From: Paraburkholderia sp. FT54
GTDB taxonomy: Bacteria; Pseudomonadota; Gammaproteobacteria; Burkholderiales; Burkholderiaceae
NCBI RefSeq assembly: GCF_031585635.1
Contig: NZ_CP134195.1
Coordinates: forward strand, 744,001-808,000
Direction of reading: 5' to 3'
DNA length: 64,000 bases
Numbering within the stretch: the stretch's first letter is position 1; each line of letters opens with the position of its first letter. This document shows positions 45,418-55,255 of this stretch, one piece after another. The notes beneath the pieces were generated by a model, which had not been told where the DNA came from, ran no database searches, and saw nothing but the letters and a program-made list of their open reading frames with translations. Made by a program: the position numbers and the translations under genes.

Positions 45418-46347
45418 TCAGTGATTCAGCTTGCCGAGCAGCAGGTATTCCATCAAAGCCTTTTGCACATGCAGACGATTTTCCGCCTCGTCCCACACGA
45501 CGCTTTGCGGGCCGTCGATCACTTCCGCGCTGACTTCTTCGCCGCGATGGGCGGGCAGGCAATGCATGAAGAGCGCATCCGAATTCGCGCGCGCCATCAT
45601 GTCGGCGTCGACGCACCAGTCGGCGAAGGCCTTCTTGCGTGCTTCGTTTTCGGCTTCGAAGCCCATGCTGGTCCAGACGTCGGTGGTGACTAGATCGGCG
45701 CCGGCGCAGGTCTCGTTCGGATCGTCGAATTCTTCGTAGAACGGCGCGCTCTCGGCGGCGACCATGGCGCGGTCGAGCTTGTAGCCCGGCGGCGTGGACA
45801 GGCGCAGCTTGAAGCCGAGAATCTGCGCGGCTTCGATCCACGTGTACAGCATGTTGTTGGCGTCGCCCACCCACGCGACCGTCTTGCCGCGAATCGGCCC
45901 GCGATGCTCGAAGTACGTGAAGATGTCCGCCAGCACTTGGCACGGGTGATATTCGTTGGTCAGTCCGTTGATCACGGGCACGCGCGAGTTCTCGGAAAAG
46001 CGCTGGAGAATGTCCTGGCCGAACGTGCGGATCATGATGATGTCGACCATGCGCGAGATCACTTGCGCTGCGTCTTCGATCGGTTCGCCGCGGCCGAGCT
46101 GCGTGTCACGCGTGCTCATGAAAACGGCGTGGCCGCCCAACTGGAAGATGCCGGCTTCGAACGACAGGCGCGTGCGCGTCGAATTTTTTTCGAAGATCAT
46201 CGCCAGCGTGCGATCGTGCAGCGGATGGTAAGTCTCGTAGTTCTTGAATTTGCGTTTCAGAATGCGCGCGCGTTCCAGCACGTACTCGTAGTCTTCCAGC
46301 GAGAAATCCTTGAACTGCAGGTAGTGGCGAATTTTCTTGGCGGTCAT
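45418..46347 (-). CDS. argF: Ornithine carbamoyltransferase
   Basis: A 309-aa anabolic OTCase. Carbamoyl-phosphate site STRTR (56-60), ornithine residues in the TNEYHPCQVLAD and DVWTSMG segments, and HCLPAHRG. A small hairpin (ACTGAGC-ggctc-GCTCAGT, 45404-45422) overlaps the stop codon. With argG it forms the last part of arginine synthesis. Confidence 0.96.
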   Translation of the reverse strand: MTAKKIRHYLQFKDFSLEDYEYVLERARILKRKFKNYETYHPLHDRTLAMIFEKNSTRTRLSFEAGIFQLGGHAVFMSTRDTQLGRGEPIEDAAQVISRMVDIIMIRTFGQDILQRFSENSRVPVINGLTNEYHPCQVLADIFTYFEHRGPIRGKTVAWVGDANNMLYTWIEAAQILGFKLRLSTPPGYKLDRAMVAAESAPFYEEFDDPNETCAGADLVTTDVWTSMGFEAENEARKKAFADWCVDADMMARANSDALFMHCLPAHRGEEVSAEVIDGPQSVVWDEAENRLHVQKALMEYLLLGKLNH

Positions 46348-46513
46348 GAAACAAATACGGCGGTCTCACCCGGCAGGATTGCCGGACGGCGCCGCCGTCG
46401 TTTGTGGTAACTCAATGCAGCATAAAGGATTTCGCCCGGTTTGACGAGTCGGCCAAAAGGCCGAGCAAGCTGTCCGAAAGCCTCTTGGAGTCCTCAGACT
46501 TATCTTGTGTGCG

Positions 46514-46542
46514 CTGCGGAAAAAGGTCCGCTGCGCTATAAT
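46514..46542 (+). promoter_or_regulatory. Promoter upstream of the DUF3579 gene
   Basis: CTGCGG (weak -35), 17 bases, TATAAT at 46537-46542. The perfect -10 stands out in GC-rich DNA. Confidence 0.5.
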
Positions 46543-46634
46543 CCCCGGGTTATCCCAAAGCCCAGCAGGCCGGTATTCCGCTTGGCAGGCCCCGGCTCCC
46601 GCGGTTCGGAACAACCCGCTCGCGGTGCGCCGTC

Positions 46635-46695
46635 ATGGCGAGCGCCAAGGCAGCTTAGCCGGCCCTTGGCGGTTTCTGGTGGTGCGGCTCGCCAT
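46635..46695 (+). ncRNA. Nested stem-loop in the DUF3579 leader
   Basis: Outer arms ATGGCGAGC (46635-46643) and GCTCGCCAT (46687-46695) pair over 9 bp and enclose CGCCAAGG/CCTTGGCG (46643-46650 with 46664-46671). Together they form a long two-tier hairpin. No known RNA family was recognised. Confidence 0.45.
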
Positions 46696-46782
46696 CGTGG
46701 CATCGTCGGCGAGTCCCGGCAATCAGAGCCGTTTCACCGTCCGCTTTGCCATCCCGCTGGGCAGTCACACAGGTATCCCTAC

Positions 46783-47127
46783 ATGGCCGAAGCAGCTCCA
46801 ACCGAATATTTCATTCAGGGCATCACGTCGACGGGAAAAAAGTTTCGGCCGAGCGACTGGTCGGAGCGGCTCGCGGGCGTCATGGCCTGCTTCGGCCCCG
46901 GCGCAAGGAGAGGGCCGAACGCCTATATGCAGTACTCGCTGTATGTCCGGCCGACCATGATCGGCGACCTCAAGTGCGTGATTCTCGATTCCCGTTTGCG
47001 TGACATCGAACCCATGGCTTTCGACTTCGTTCTCAACTTCGCGAAAGACAACGACCTCGTCGTGACGGAGGCGTGCGAGTTGCAACTCGAGCACGCCGCG
47101 CCGCAAGAGAAAAGGCACGTGATATAG
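46783..47127 (+). CDS. DUF3579 family protein
   Basis: A 114-aa small cytosolic protein: YFIQGITSTGKKFRPSDWSERLAGVMACFG, then YMQYSLYVRPTMIGDLKCVILDSRLRDIEP and FDFVLNFAKDNDLVVTEAC. It matches the betaproteobacterial DUF3579 family of unknown function. The ATG at 46783 has a weak AGG upstream; the frame is open to 46441 but that part is the structured leader. A strong terminator follows. Confidence 0.82.
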   Translation: MAEAAPTEYFIQGITSTGKKFRPSDWSERLAGVMACFGPGARRGPNAYMQYSLYVRPTMIGDLKCVILDSRLRDIEPMAFDFVLNFAKDNDLVVTEACELQLEHAAPQEKRHVI

Positions 47128-47153
47128 CGCAAGCCTGCCGGATCAGCAAAAGC

Positions 47154-47181
47154 AAAAACCCGCTAGCAGCGGGTTTTTTTT
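47154..47181 (+). terminator. Intrinsic terminator after the DUF3579 gene
   Basis: ACCCGCT-agc-AGCGGGT followed by seven T; AAAA on the other side. A textbook terminator. Confidence 0.88.
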
Positions 47182-47248
47182 ATGAGCAGTCCGTGAGTCA
47201 CGCGCGCGACGGGCCACGCGATACAGGGCGGATCTGTCGGTCCGAAGC

Positions 47249-47275
47249 AAAAAAGCCCGCCGAGGCGGGCCTTTC
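47249..47275 (-). terminator. Intrinsic terminator of rpsT
   Basis: GCCCGC-cgag-GCGGGC; on the minus strand the stem is followed by TTTTTT (complement of 47249-47254). Confidence 0.8.
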
Positions 47276-47322
47276 TGTGCAGCGGAAACAGGAGGTAGCC
47301 CACCGAAGCGGGCTGACCGGAA

Positions 47323-47601
47323 TTACTGCGCTGCGGGCGCTTGCAGACCCTTGATGGCTGCAGCGAGACGGCTCTTATGGCGAGCAGCCTTGTTCTTGTG
47401 AACGATGTTCTTGTCGGCAATGATGTCGATGGTCTTCGACGATGCCTGGAAGATTTCAGCGGCCTTAGCCTTGTCGCCGGCGTCGATCGCCTTGCGGACA
47501 GCCTTGATAGCCGTGCGGAACTTCGAGCGCAGTGCCGAGTTGTGCGAGTTTGCCTTGGCGGCCTGGCGGGCGCGCTTGCGTGCTTGTGCGGAGTTAGCCA
47601 T
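47323..47601 (-). CDS. rpsT: 30S ribosomal protein S20
   Basis: A 92-aa basic helical ribosomal protein: [30 protein letters not shown] and the C-terminal [17 protein letters not shown] stretch. Complete; a few residues longer than E. coli S20. Divergent from murJ across 513 bases. Confidence 0.96.
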   Translation of the reverse strand: MANSAQARKRARQAAKANSHNSALRSKFRTAIKAVRKAIDAGDKAKAAEIFQASSKTIDIIADKNIVHKNKAARHKSRLAAAIKGLQAPAAQ

Positions 47602-48114
47602 GACGGTTCCTTATCCTGTTCCTGTTTCCAGTACCTGACCTTCAAGTGGTGAGGTGCTGCTTTTAGATCGAACTCTTGGAAGCGATTGCCCAAGAGCGCA
47701 AAAGTGTCGAAAAAAATCGATCGGACTACGCGAAGGCAGGCCCGTGTTTTCGGGTTGTTCGAGGATTTGACAGGTGGCGTGGCGCCAGCCTGAACCCCGT
47801 CCAAAAATTGAGCGAGCTTCGAAACCGGCGATTATAGCAACAAAATCAGGCACGTGGCAACGGGAAAGCGCCATGACGCCGAGCCTCCCTGTTGCGTAAA
47901 GTCCGGCGCTCTGCCGTCGGCCATGTGACGCGAGCGCGTCGGAGCGCGGGCAGAAGGCGGGCGCGGGTGTGTCCAAGGCCGCCCATACGGTGCGGCGAAG
48001 CCATAAAAAACGCGGCCGATTCACCCGTCGAATCGAACGTCTGCGCGGCAAATCGGTCCGAATCGCGTTCCGGCTCGTCGTCCGCACTCGCGGCACCCGT
48101 ATAATAAGCGCCCC
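47602..48114. other. Divergent region between rpsT and murJ
   Basis: Contains the rpsT leader/promoter side and a TATAAT directly before murJ. Small frames here have no supporting features. No RNA gene recognised. Confidence 0.5.
48100..48105 (+). promoter_or_regulatory. -10 hexamer immediately before murJ
   Basis: A perfect TATAAT ends 9 bases before the murJ ATG; a start at the usual distance would leave about three leader bases and no ribosome site. Confidence 0.5.
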
Positions 48115-49665
48115 ATGAATCTATTCCGAGCCCTGCTGACGGTCAGCGGCTTCACGCTGCTGTCGCGCGTGACCGGACTGGCCCGCGAAACGCTGATCGC
48201 ACGCGCGTTCGGCGCCAGTCAATACACTGACGCGTTCTACGTCGCCTTCCGCATTCCGAACCTGCTGCGCCGCATCTCCGCCGAAGGCGCGTTCTCCCAG
48301 GCCTTCGTGCCGATCCTCGCCGAGTTCAAGAACCAGCAAGGCCACGACGCCACCAAGGCACTGGTCGACGCCACGTCGACGGTGCTCGCCTGGGCGCTCG
48401 CGGTCCTCTCGCTGATCGGCGTGGTGGGCGCGTCGGGCGTGGTGTTCATCGTCGCCTCGGGTCTTGCGCACGAAGGTCAGGCGTACGCCCTCGCAGTCAC
48501 CATGACGCGCATCATGTTCCCGTACATCATTTTCATTTCGCTGACGTCGCTGGCGTCGGGCGTGCTGAATACGTACAAGAACTTTTCGCTGCCCGCGTTC
48601 GCGCCGGTCCTGCTGAACGTCGCGTTCATCGTCGCCGCGGTGTTCGTCGCGCCGCGTATGCAGACGCCGGTCTATGCGCTGGCGTGGGCAGTGATCGCCG
48701 GCGGCGTGCTGCAATTCCTCGTGCAACTGCCGGGTCTGAAGAAGATCGACATGATCCCGCGCATCGGCCTGAACCCGGTGAAGGCGCTCGCGCATCGCGG
48801 CGTCAAGCGCGTGCTGTCCAAGATGGTGCCCGCGATGTTCGCCGTCTCGGTCGCGCAGATCAGCCTGATCATCAACACGAATATCGCCTCGCGCATCGGT
48901 CCGGGCGCCGTGTCGTGGATCAACTACGCCGACCGGCTGATGGAGTTCCCGACCGCGCTGCTGGGCGTCGCGCTCGGCACGATCCTGCTGCCGAGCCTCT
49001 CCAAGGCGCACGTCGATGCCGACCCGCACGAATATTCGTCGCTGCTCGATTGGGGCTTGCGCGTGACTTTCCTGCTGGCCGCGCCGAGCGCCGTCGCGCT
49101 GTTCTTCTTCGCGCAGCCGTTGACCGCCACGCTGTTCCATTACGGTAAGTTCGACGGCAATTCGGTGGTGATGGTTGCGCGCGCTTTGTCGGCGTACGGG
49201 GTCGGCCTGATCGGCCTGATTCTCATCAAGATCCTCGCGCCGGGTTTCTACGCGAAGCAGGACATCAAGACGCCGGTGAAGATCGGCGTCGGCGTGCTGA
49301 TTCTCACGCAGCTGAGCAACTATCTGTTCGTGCCGATTTTCGCGCATGCGGGTTTGACGCTGAGTGTCGGGCTCGGCGCTTGCGGCAATGCGCTGCTGCT
49401 GTTTCTCGGTCTGCGCAAGCGCGGCATCTATACGCCGTCGAGCGGCTGGCTCAAATTCTTCGTGCAGTTGTTCGGCGCCTGTCTCGTGCTGGCCGGGGCG
49501 ATGCATTGGCTGGCCATCAGCTTCGACTGGATCGGCATGCATAGCCGGCCGGTCGACCGCATGGTGTTGCTCGCAGCGTGCCTCGTTCTGTTCGCCGCGC
49601 TATATTTCGGTATGCTTTGGCTGATGGGCTTCAAGTACGCGTATTTCAAAAGGCGAGTGAAGTGA
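48115..49665 (+). CDS. murJ: Lipid II flippase MurJ
   Basis: A 516-aa MOP-superfamily protein (MviN) with about 14 membrane helices that flips lipid II across the inner membrane. LLSRVTGLARETLIARAFGAS start, DAFYVAFRIPNLLRRISAEGAFSQAFVP, and GPGAVSWINYADRLMEFP. Ends with an overlap to the next gene. Confidence 0.95.
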   Translation: MNLFRALLTVSGFTLLSRVTGLARETLIARAFGASQYTDAFYVAFRIPNLLRRISAEGAFSQAFVPILAEFKNQQGHDATKALVDATSTVLAWALAVLSLIGVVGASGVVFIVASGLAHEGQAYALAVTMTRIMFPYIIFISLTSLASGVLNTYKNFSLPAFAPVLLNVAFIVAAVFVAPRMQTPVYALAWAVIAGGVLQFLVQLPGLKKIDMIPRIGLNPVKALAHRGVKRVLSKMVPAMFAVSVAQISLIINTNIASRIGPGAVSWINYADRLMEFPTALLGVALGTILLPSLSKAHVDADPHEYSSLLDWGLRVTFLLAAPSAVALFFFAQPLTATLFHYGKFDGNSVVMVARALSAYGVGLIGLILIKILAPGFYAKQDIKTPVKIGVGVLILTQLSNYLFVPIFAHAGLTLSVGLGACGNALLLFLGLRKRGIYTPSSGWLKFFVQLFGACLVLAGAMHWLAISFDWIGMHSRPVDRMVLLAACLVLFAALYFGMLWLMGFKYAYFKRRVK

Positions 49666-49670
49666 TCACG

Positions 49671-50513
49671 ATGACGCGAGTTCTCGACTATTTCAGCACG
49701 CTCGTCGCCGAAGATGAGAGTCTTCCGCTGACCGAGGCGGCGCTCTCGCTCGCGCAGGACGCCTATCCCGATCTCGATCTGCAAGGCACGCTCGCCGAGA
49801 TCGACGAACTGGTGGTGCGGCTGCAGCGACGCATGCCGGACGACGCCGACATCAAGCAGAAAGTCGGCATTCTGAACCGGTTCTTCTTTCGCGAGCTGGG
49901 CTTCGCCAGCAATCTCAACGACTATTACGACCCCGACAACAGCCATTTGAATGCGGTGCTCAAGCGTCGCCGCGGCATTCCGATTTCGCTGGCGGTGCTG
50001 TATCTGGAAATGGCCGAACAGATCGGCGTTCCGGCGCGCGGCGTGTCGTTTCCCGGCCACTTCCTTTTGCGCGTGACGACACCGGATGGCGACGTCATGC
50101 TTGATCCGACCAGCGGACACTCGCTGTCCGAATCGGAGATGGTGGAGATGCTGGAGCCGTATGTGGCGTCCGCGGGCGAATCGGTGAGCAGGGCGCTGCG
50201 CATGCTCCTGCAACCGGCCACGCGCCGCGAGATCATCGCCCGCATGCTGCGCAATCTGAAGTCAACGTATCTTCAGACGGAACGCTGGCAACGTCTGCTC
50301 GCAGTGCAGCAGCGTCTCGTGATTCTGCTGCCGGACAGTATCGAGGAAGTGCGCGATCGCGGCTTCGCTTATGCGCGGCTCGATTATCTGCGTCCCGCTC
50401 TCGAAGATCTCGAGCGCTATCTCGGTGACCGGCCCGATGCCGAAGATGCGACCGTGGTGGAGTCGCAATTGCACGAATTGCGTCAACGCACCCAGCACGA
50501 CGATCGCGAGTAG
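49671..50513 (+). CDS. SirB1-family transglutaminase-like/TPR protein
   Basis: A 280-aa protein of the SirB1 family: transglutaminase-like N-terminal part (NDYYDPDNSHLNAVLKRRRGIPISLAVLYLEMAEQIGVPARGV style signature, with FPGHFLLR) and a C-terminal TPR-like half. The family is often near prmC or murJ; role unclear. ATG at 49671 is used; a GTG at 49662 overlapping the murJ stop as GTGA, with AAGGCGAG before it, is a credible alternative. Confidence 0.85.
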   Translation: MTRVLDYFSTLVAEDESLPLTEAALSLAQDAYPDLDLQGTLAEIDELVVRLQRRMPDDADIKQKVGILNRFFFRELGFASNLNDYYDPDNSHLNAVLKRRRGIPISLAVLYLEMAEQIGVPARGVSFPGHFLLRVTTPDGDVMLDPTSGHSLSESEMVEMLEPYVASAGESVSRALRMLLQPATRREIIARMLRNLKSTYLQTERWQRLLAVQQRLVILLPDSIEEVRDRGFAYARLDYLRPALEDLERYLGDRPDAEDATVVESQLHELRQRTQHDDRE

Positions 50514-50544
50514 ACGCGCGGCCACGCGTAACGGAACCACGCAC

Positions 50545-50583
50545 AAAAAAACGCCTGCACAGGTTACTGTGCAGGCGTTTTTT
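50545..50583. terminator. Bidirectional terminator after the SirB1-type gene
   Basis: ACGCCTGCACAG-gtta-CTGTGCAGGCGT with A6 on one side and T6 on the other; serves the convergent SDR gene as well. Confidence 0.88.
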
Positions 50584-50624
50584 ATTGACGCGGGCTGTAC
50601 GAAAACCGCACGTTGCACGCAGGC

Positions 50625-51383
50625 TTACTTCGGCTGCATCCGAATCGCGCCGTCCAGACGAATCACTTCGCCGTTGAGCATCGGATTGTCGAAGATCTGC
50701 TTGGCCAGCATCGCGTACTCGGCCGGTTTGCCGAGACGCGGCGGGAACGGCACCATCGCGCCGAGAGCATCTTGCACTTCCTGCGGCATGCCGAGCAGCA
50801 TGGGCGTTTCGAAAATGCCCGGTGCAATCGTCATCACGCGGATCGCGTTGCGCGACAGGTCGCGTGCGATGGGCAGCGTCATGCCGACCACGCCGGCCTT
50901 GGACGCCGCATAAGCCGCCTGGCCGATCTGGCCGTCGTACGCGGCCACCGACGCCGTGTTGACGATCACGCCGCGCTCGCCATTCGCATTCGGCTCGTTC
51001 TTCGACATGGCCGCGGCGGCGAGCCGGATCATGTTGAAGGTGCCGATCAGATTGATCGAGATGGCGCGCGCGAACGAGTCGAGCGGATGCGGGCCGTCCT
51101 TGCCCACCGTTTTGACGGCCGGCGCGACGCCCGCGCAATTGACGAGGCCGCGCAGCGTGCCGAGCTTCGTGGCGGCTTCGACGGCTTGCGTCGCGTCGTC
51201 TTCGCGGCTCACATCGCATTTGACGAAGACGCCGCCGAGCTCCTTGGCAAGCGCCTCGCCCGCATCCACGTTCAGGTCGGCGAGCACGACCTTGCCGCCG
51301 TTTTCGACGAACAGGCGCGCCGTGGCGGCGCCCAGACCCGATGCACCGCCGGTGATCAGAAAAACGTTGTCACGAATTTCCAT
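50625..51383 (-). CDS. SDR-family 3-hydroxyacyl-CoA dehydrogenase (HSD17B10-like)
   Basis: A 252-aa [27 protein letters not shown], the [23 protein letters not shown] triad region and [11 protein letters not shown]. The wording follows type II 3-hydroxyacyl-CoA dehydrogenases used in branched or short acyl-CoA oxidation. It stands alone between terminators. Confidence 0.82.
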   Translation of the reverse strand: MEIRDNVFLITGGASGLGAATARLFVENGGKVVLADLNVDAGEALAKELGGVFVKCDVSREDDATQAVEAATKLGTLRGLVNCAGVAPAVKTVGKDGPHPLDSFARAISINLIGTFNMIRLAAAAMSKNEPNANGERGVIVNTASVAAYDGQIGQAAYAASKAGVVGMTLPIARDLSRNAIRVMTIAPGIFETPMLLGMPQEVQDALGAMVPFPPRLGKPAEYAMLAKQIFDNPMLNGEVIRLDGAIRMQPK

Positions 51384-51606
51384 GTCTTCTCCTTTGCTAC
51401 GGTTCAGTAATGTCTAGATCGAATATCTTTTCGATGACCGATTGTAACGGCTATGCTGCAATGCGGAAAGCGAAGCGGGCAGGAGCGTGATTCTTACGCC
51501 TTGGGAGGGCTTAGGCAGAGCAAACCGTTACGGATGGCTAATTAATATTGAACGCGGACAGACAGGAGAAAGGAGAGCCGCTCGGCGCTCAAGCCGTGCG
51601 CTGCAT

Positions 51607-51636
51607 AAAAAAACCCGCCGGCAAAGGCGGGTTTTT
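51607..51636. terminator. Terminator of adk
   Basis: CCCGCC / GGCGGG stem with A7 on the left (T-run for the minus-strand adk message) and T5 on the right. Confidence 0.82.
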
Positions 51637-51664
51637 CCTGAGGCGAACATCAACGCAAACGAGC

Positions 51665-52345
<681 letters not shown>

Positions 52346-52543
52346 CTATGTGAATTCTTTGGTGCGCTGCGGACGTCCCACGATGCGTCGAGGGGGCCCG
52401 CATCGGCTGCCGTTCCAGTTCTCGCGCTGCACGTCGAAGACGACGGCGCTGCAAGACAGCAACGGCCCGACCGGGCAAACCCTGACTCTCGCTTGTGGCG
52501 GGAGGCGCGCACAACCGTCCGATTATGCCATGGGTTTTTCAGC

Positions 52544-53344
52544 TCAAGACCCGAATAAAGCCTGCACGCGCGCGAGATCGGCGGGCGTGTCGACGCCCGG
52601 CAGCGGCACGTCGTGCGTGACGAGCACCGCGATGCGCTCGCCGTGCCACATCGCGCGCAGTTGTTCGAGAGCTTCGATCTGTTCGATCGGCGAGATCGCG
52701 AGGCTCGGGTAAGTGCGCAGAAATTGCGCGCGATACGCGTACAGGCCGATATGCCGATGAACCACCGCGGGTGCGGGCGGCGCGGGCATCGATGCGACGT
52801 CGGGCCAGTGTGGCTGATAGGCGTCGCGAGCCCATGGAATCGGCGCGCGCGAAAAGTACAGCGCGACGCCGCGCGCGTCGAGCACGACCTTGACGACGTT
52901 CGGGTTGAAAATTTCGGCGGGATCGGTGATCGGGTGCGCGGCGGTGGCGATCGCGCAGCCGTGGCTTGCCGCGAGGTGCGACGCAACGCCGCACACGAGC
53001 GCCGGATCGATCAGCGGTTCGTCGCCCTGCACGTTGACCACGATCGTGTCGTCGCTCCAGCCGAACTGCGCCGCGACTTCCGCGAGACGGTCCGTGCCGG
53101 ACGGATGGTCCGCGCGCGTCAACACCGCTTCGAAGCCGTGGTCGCGGGCGGCGTCGAGCACCGCTTGCGCGTCCGAGGCGACCAGCACCTGTTGCGCGCC
53201 CGATTCGCGCGCGCGTTCGGCGACCCGCACCACCATCGGCTTGCCGCCGATGTCGGCGAGCGGCTTGTTCGGCAGACGCGTCGAGGCGAGTCGGGCCGGC
53301 ACGACGGCGATGAACGGAGGAGTGGTGATGTTGGCGTGGGTCAT
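52544..53344 (-). CDS. kdsB: 3-deoxy-manno-octulosonate cytidylyltransferase
   Basis: A 266-aa CMP-Kdo synthetase for lipopolysaccharide core. [36 protein letters not shown] and HIGLYAYR are diagnostic. ATG at 53344 fits the family; the frame is open to 53455 but overlaps no homology. An Ala/Pro insertion (PAPPAPAV) before HRHIGLY is slightly unusual. Confidence 0.94.
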   Translation of the reverse strand: MTHANITTPPFIAVVPARLASTRLPNKPLADIGGKPMVVRVAERARESGAQQVLVASDAQAVLDAARDHGFEAVLTRADHPSGTDRLAEVAAQFGWSDDTIVVNVQGDEPLIDPALVCGVASHLAASHGCAIATAAHPITDPAEIFNPNVVKVVLDARGVALYFSRAPIPWARDAYQPHWPDVASMPAPPAPAVVHRHIGLYAYRAQFLRTYPSLAISPIEQIEALEQLRAMWHGERIAVLVTHDVPLPGVDTPADLARVQALFGS

Positions 53345-53486
53345 CGGCAGGGCGGGCACAAAGACGGGCGGCGATGAAGCCGGAAGAAAGCGACCGCGCA
53401 TGCAGCGCGGCCGCGGACAGGCAAAACAATAAAAGCAGATCGCGGCACGCCGCAAACACGGCCGCCGCGTGCGAGGGCGGCCAGAC

Positions 53487-53690
53487 TCAGGCCACAGAGC
53501 CCGGATTCAGATCCACCGGCGTGCCTTCTACGGTCTGCCGCGCTTCGTCGACCAGCATGACGGGAATGCCGTCGCGAATCGGATAGGCCAGCTTGTCCGC
53601 GTTGCAGATCAGCTCCTGCGCGGCGCGGTCGTAGCTGAGCGGGCCCTTGCAGATCGGGCAGACGAGAATTTCAAGCAGGCGAGCGTCCAC
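53487..53690 (-). CDS. ycaR: Trm112-like protein YcaR
   Basis: A 67-aa UPF0434/Trm112-fold protein: [33 protein letters not shown] start at 53690, chosen because GGAGA lies 6 bases upstream and the protein then starts at the usual VDARLLEIL. It sits between lpxK and kdsB, as in E. coli (lpxK-ycaR-kdsB), and overlaps the lpxK end by 20 bases. Small zinc-ribbon-like folds of this type can act as methyltransferase partners. Confidence 0.9.
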   Translation of the reverse strand: MDARLLEILVCPICKGPLSYDRAAQELICNADKLAYPIRDGIPVMLVDEARQTVEGTPVDLNPGSVA

Positions 53691-54687
53691 GGACTTTCTC
53701 CACAACTAATGCAATGAGGCGATGATCGAGCGCGGCTTCGACCGGGACAACCCAGATGCGCGCGTCGTGCCAGGACCCTAATTTTACCGCATCCTTTTCC
53801 GTTATCAGGATGGCGTCGGCGTCCACGTCGATAAACGGATTGCGCTCGAACGCGTAGTGATCCGGCAGCGCGCGGGTGGCGGGCGTGAGGCCGGCGGCGC
53901 GCAGTGTAGCGAAGAAGCGCTCCGGCGCGCCGATGCCGGCCGCGGCCAGCACGCGGTCTCCGCTGAATTGCGCGAGCGGCCGACGCAACGCGGGATTGTC
54001 GAGATGCCACGCGTCGGCGGGCGCGAGTTGCAATGCGAAGGTGTTCGGCCATGCGGGCAGCGTGCGCGCGTAAGGGTCGTTGATGAGCGTTGCGTCGCGG
54101 CGGCGCGACAGCGGCTCACGGAGCGGGCCGGCCGGCAGCAGAAAACCGTTGCCGCCGAGCCGGTGGTCGAACACGACGAGTTCGGCGTCGCGTTCGAGCC
54201 GGTAATGCTGCAAGCCGTCGTCGCTCACGATCACGTCGACTTCGCGGTGCGCGGCGCACAGCGCCCGTGCGGCCGCCACGCGATCCGGACAGACCCAGAC
54301 TGGCGCGCCGGTGCGTCGGGCGATCAGCAGCGGTTCGTCGCCGCCGACGCTCGCCGCCGAAGCGGGCGTGACCCGCGTCGGCATCTTCACGCGCGCACCG
54401 TAGCCGCGCGACACCACGCCGGGTTTGAAGCCCGCGGCGCGTAACGCCTCGACCAGCGCGATCACGGTCGGCGTCTTGCCGGTGCCGCCGACGGTCACAT
54501 TGCCGACCACCACCACGGGCACGCCGATGCGCACCGATTTCAACCAGCCGAACGAAAAGGCGGCGCGGCGCGCGGCGGCGATCGCGCCGAACACGCAGGC
54601 AAGCGGCGTCAGCGCCCAGGCGAGCGGACCGCGCTGCTGCCATTCGCGCGCAAGGCGTGCTTCGAGACGGTTGCTGACTTCGCTCAT
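53671..54687 (-). CDS. lpxK: Tetraacyldisaccharide 4'-kinase
   Basis: A 338-aa inner-membrane-associated kinase making lipid IVA. N-terminal hydrophobic helix, P-loop [12 protein letters not shown] (62-73), [20 protein letters not shown] and [14 protein letters not shown] at 54687 gives the family start; the longer open frame to 54906 is intergenic. First gene of lpxK-ycaR-kdsB. Confidence 0.94.
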   Translation of the reverse strand: MSEVSNRLEARLAREWQQRGPLAWALTPLACVFGAIAAARRAAFSFGWLKSVRIGVPVVVVGNVTVGGTGKTPTVIALVEALRAAGFKPGVVSRGYGARVKMPTRVTPASAASVGGDEPLLIARRTGAPVWVCPDRVAAARALCAAHREVDVIVSDDGLQHYRLERDAELVVFDHRLGGNGFLLPAGPLREPLSRRRDATLINDPYARTLPAWPNTFALQLAPADAWHLDNPALRRPLAQFSGDRVLAAAGIGAPERFFATLRAAGLTPATRALPDHYAFERNPFIDVDADAILITEKDAVKLGSWHDARIWVVPVEAALDHRLIALVVEKVRGRSPA

Positions 54688-55255
54688 GGGCAGATCGCGC
54701 GGACGAGCGGCGCGCCGCTCGCGGGAAGGCGCCGGGACGGCGGCGTGAAGGAGCTGTGCGCAATACGCGGGGCAAGCATCAACGCGGTTCTCCGGACGAT
54801 GGAAGGTGAGGCAAAAAATGAAGCAGGACGGCAACCGGCGCACTTGTGCAGTGTGCCGCAATGCCGGGCGCGGCGGGTGCGTTCGGCATGCCGTCGAACC
54901 CGCCACTCTAGCGCGCGGGTGTCCCGCCCCGCAAGTTGCGCACCGGGCGCCGCGCGACGAAACGGCGCTTCCGGCGTTGCGCCCAGCCTGTGGATAACTT
55001 TGTGGAGAACCTGCCGTCCGATCGGCGGAGAAGGCCGTTCCGCGCGCCCAGTATCGGTCATCATTCTCTATAACGAGGTGTAAACACCATATAAATCAAC
55101 GACATGCCTAGAATTCATGCGGCCGCGCGGGCAGTCTGGCGAGATCCGTCTGGCAGGTCCCGCCATGTGGACACTTTTGACAATTTGAGCGCCGCGCTGG
55201 ACGCGGATGGCCGGTCGGTCTATCGTCTGTCCGGCCAGCCACACATATTCCTCGC
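54688..55255. other. Non-coding region between divergent lpxK and xseA
   Basis: 568 bases without a convincing gene. It holds a perfect DnaA box (54989-54997) next to a second half-match, and AT-rich DNA around 55060-55110 that may contain the xseA promoter. No remnant of a protein gene was recognised. Confidence 0.5.
54989..54997. promoter_or_regulatory. Consensus DnaA box
   Basis: TGTGGATAA, the reverse complement of the perfect TTATCCACA box, followed 4 bases later by TGTGGAGAA. A single strong box may titrate DnaA or tie lpxK/xseA expression to it; it is not an origin by itself. Confidence 0.5.

Larger units (their letters stand above)
46348..46782. other. Long leader/intergenic region upstream of the DUF3579 gene
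   Basis: Contains a perfect TATAAT (46537-46542) and then about 240 GC-rich bases with nested inverted repeats before the ATG at 46783. No protein-coding character is seen. It probably gives a long structured 5' leader or a separate small RNA. Confidence 0.55.

Noticed and set aside
54980..55010. Replication origin suggested by DnaA-box-like sequence
   Set aside because: Only one perfect box and one near-match, with no dnaA/dnaN/parAB genes and no AT-rich unwinding cluster nearby.
55105..55125. GAATTC followed closely by GCGGCCGC, resembling a cloning-vector polylinker
   Set aside because: Flanking DNA is ordinary intergenic sequence, no other vector features are present, and EcoRI/NotI sites can occur by chance in such DNA.
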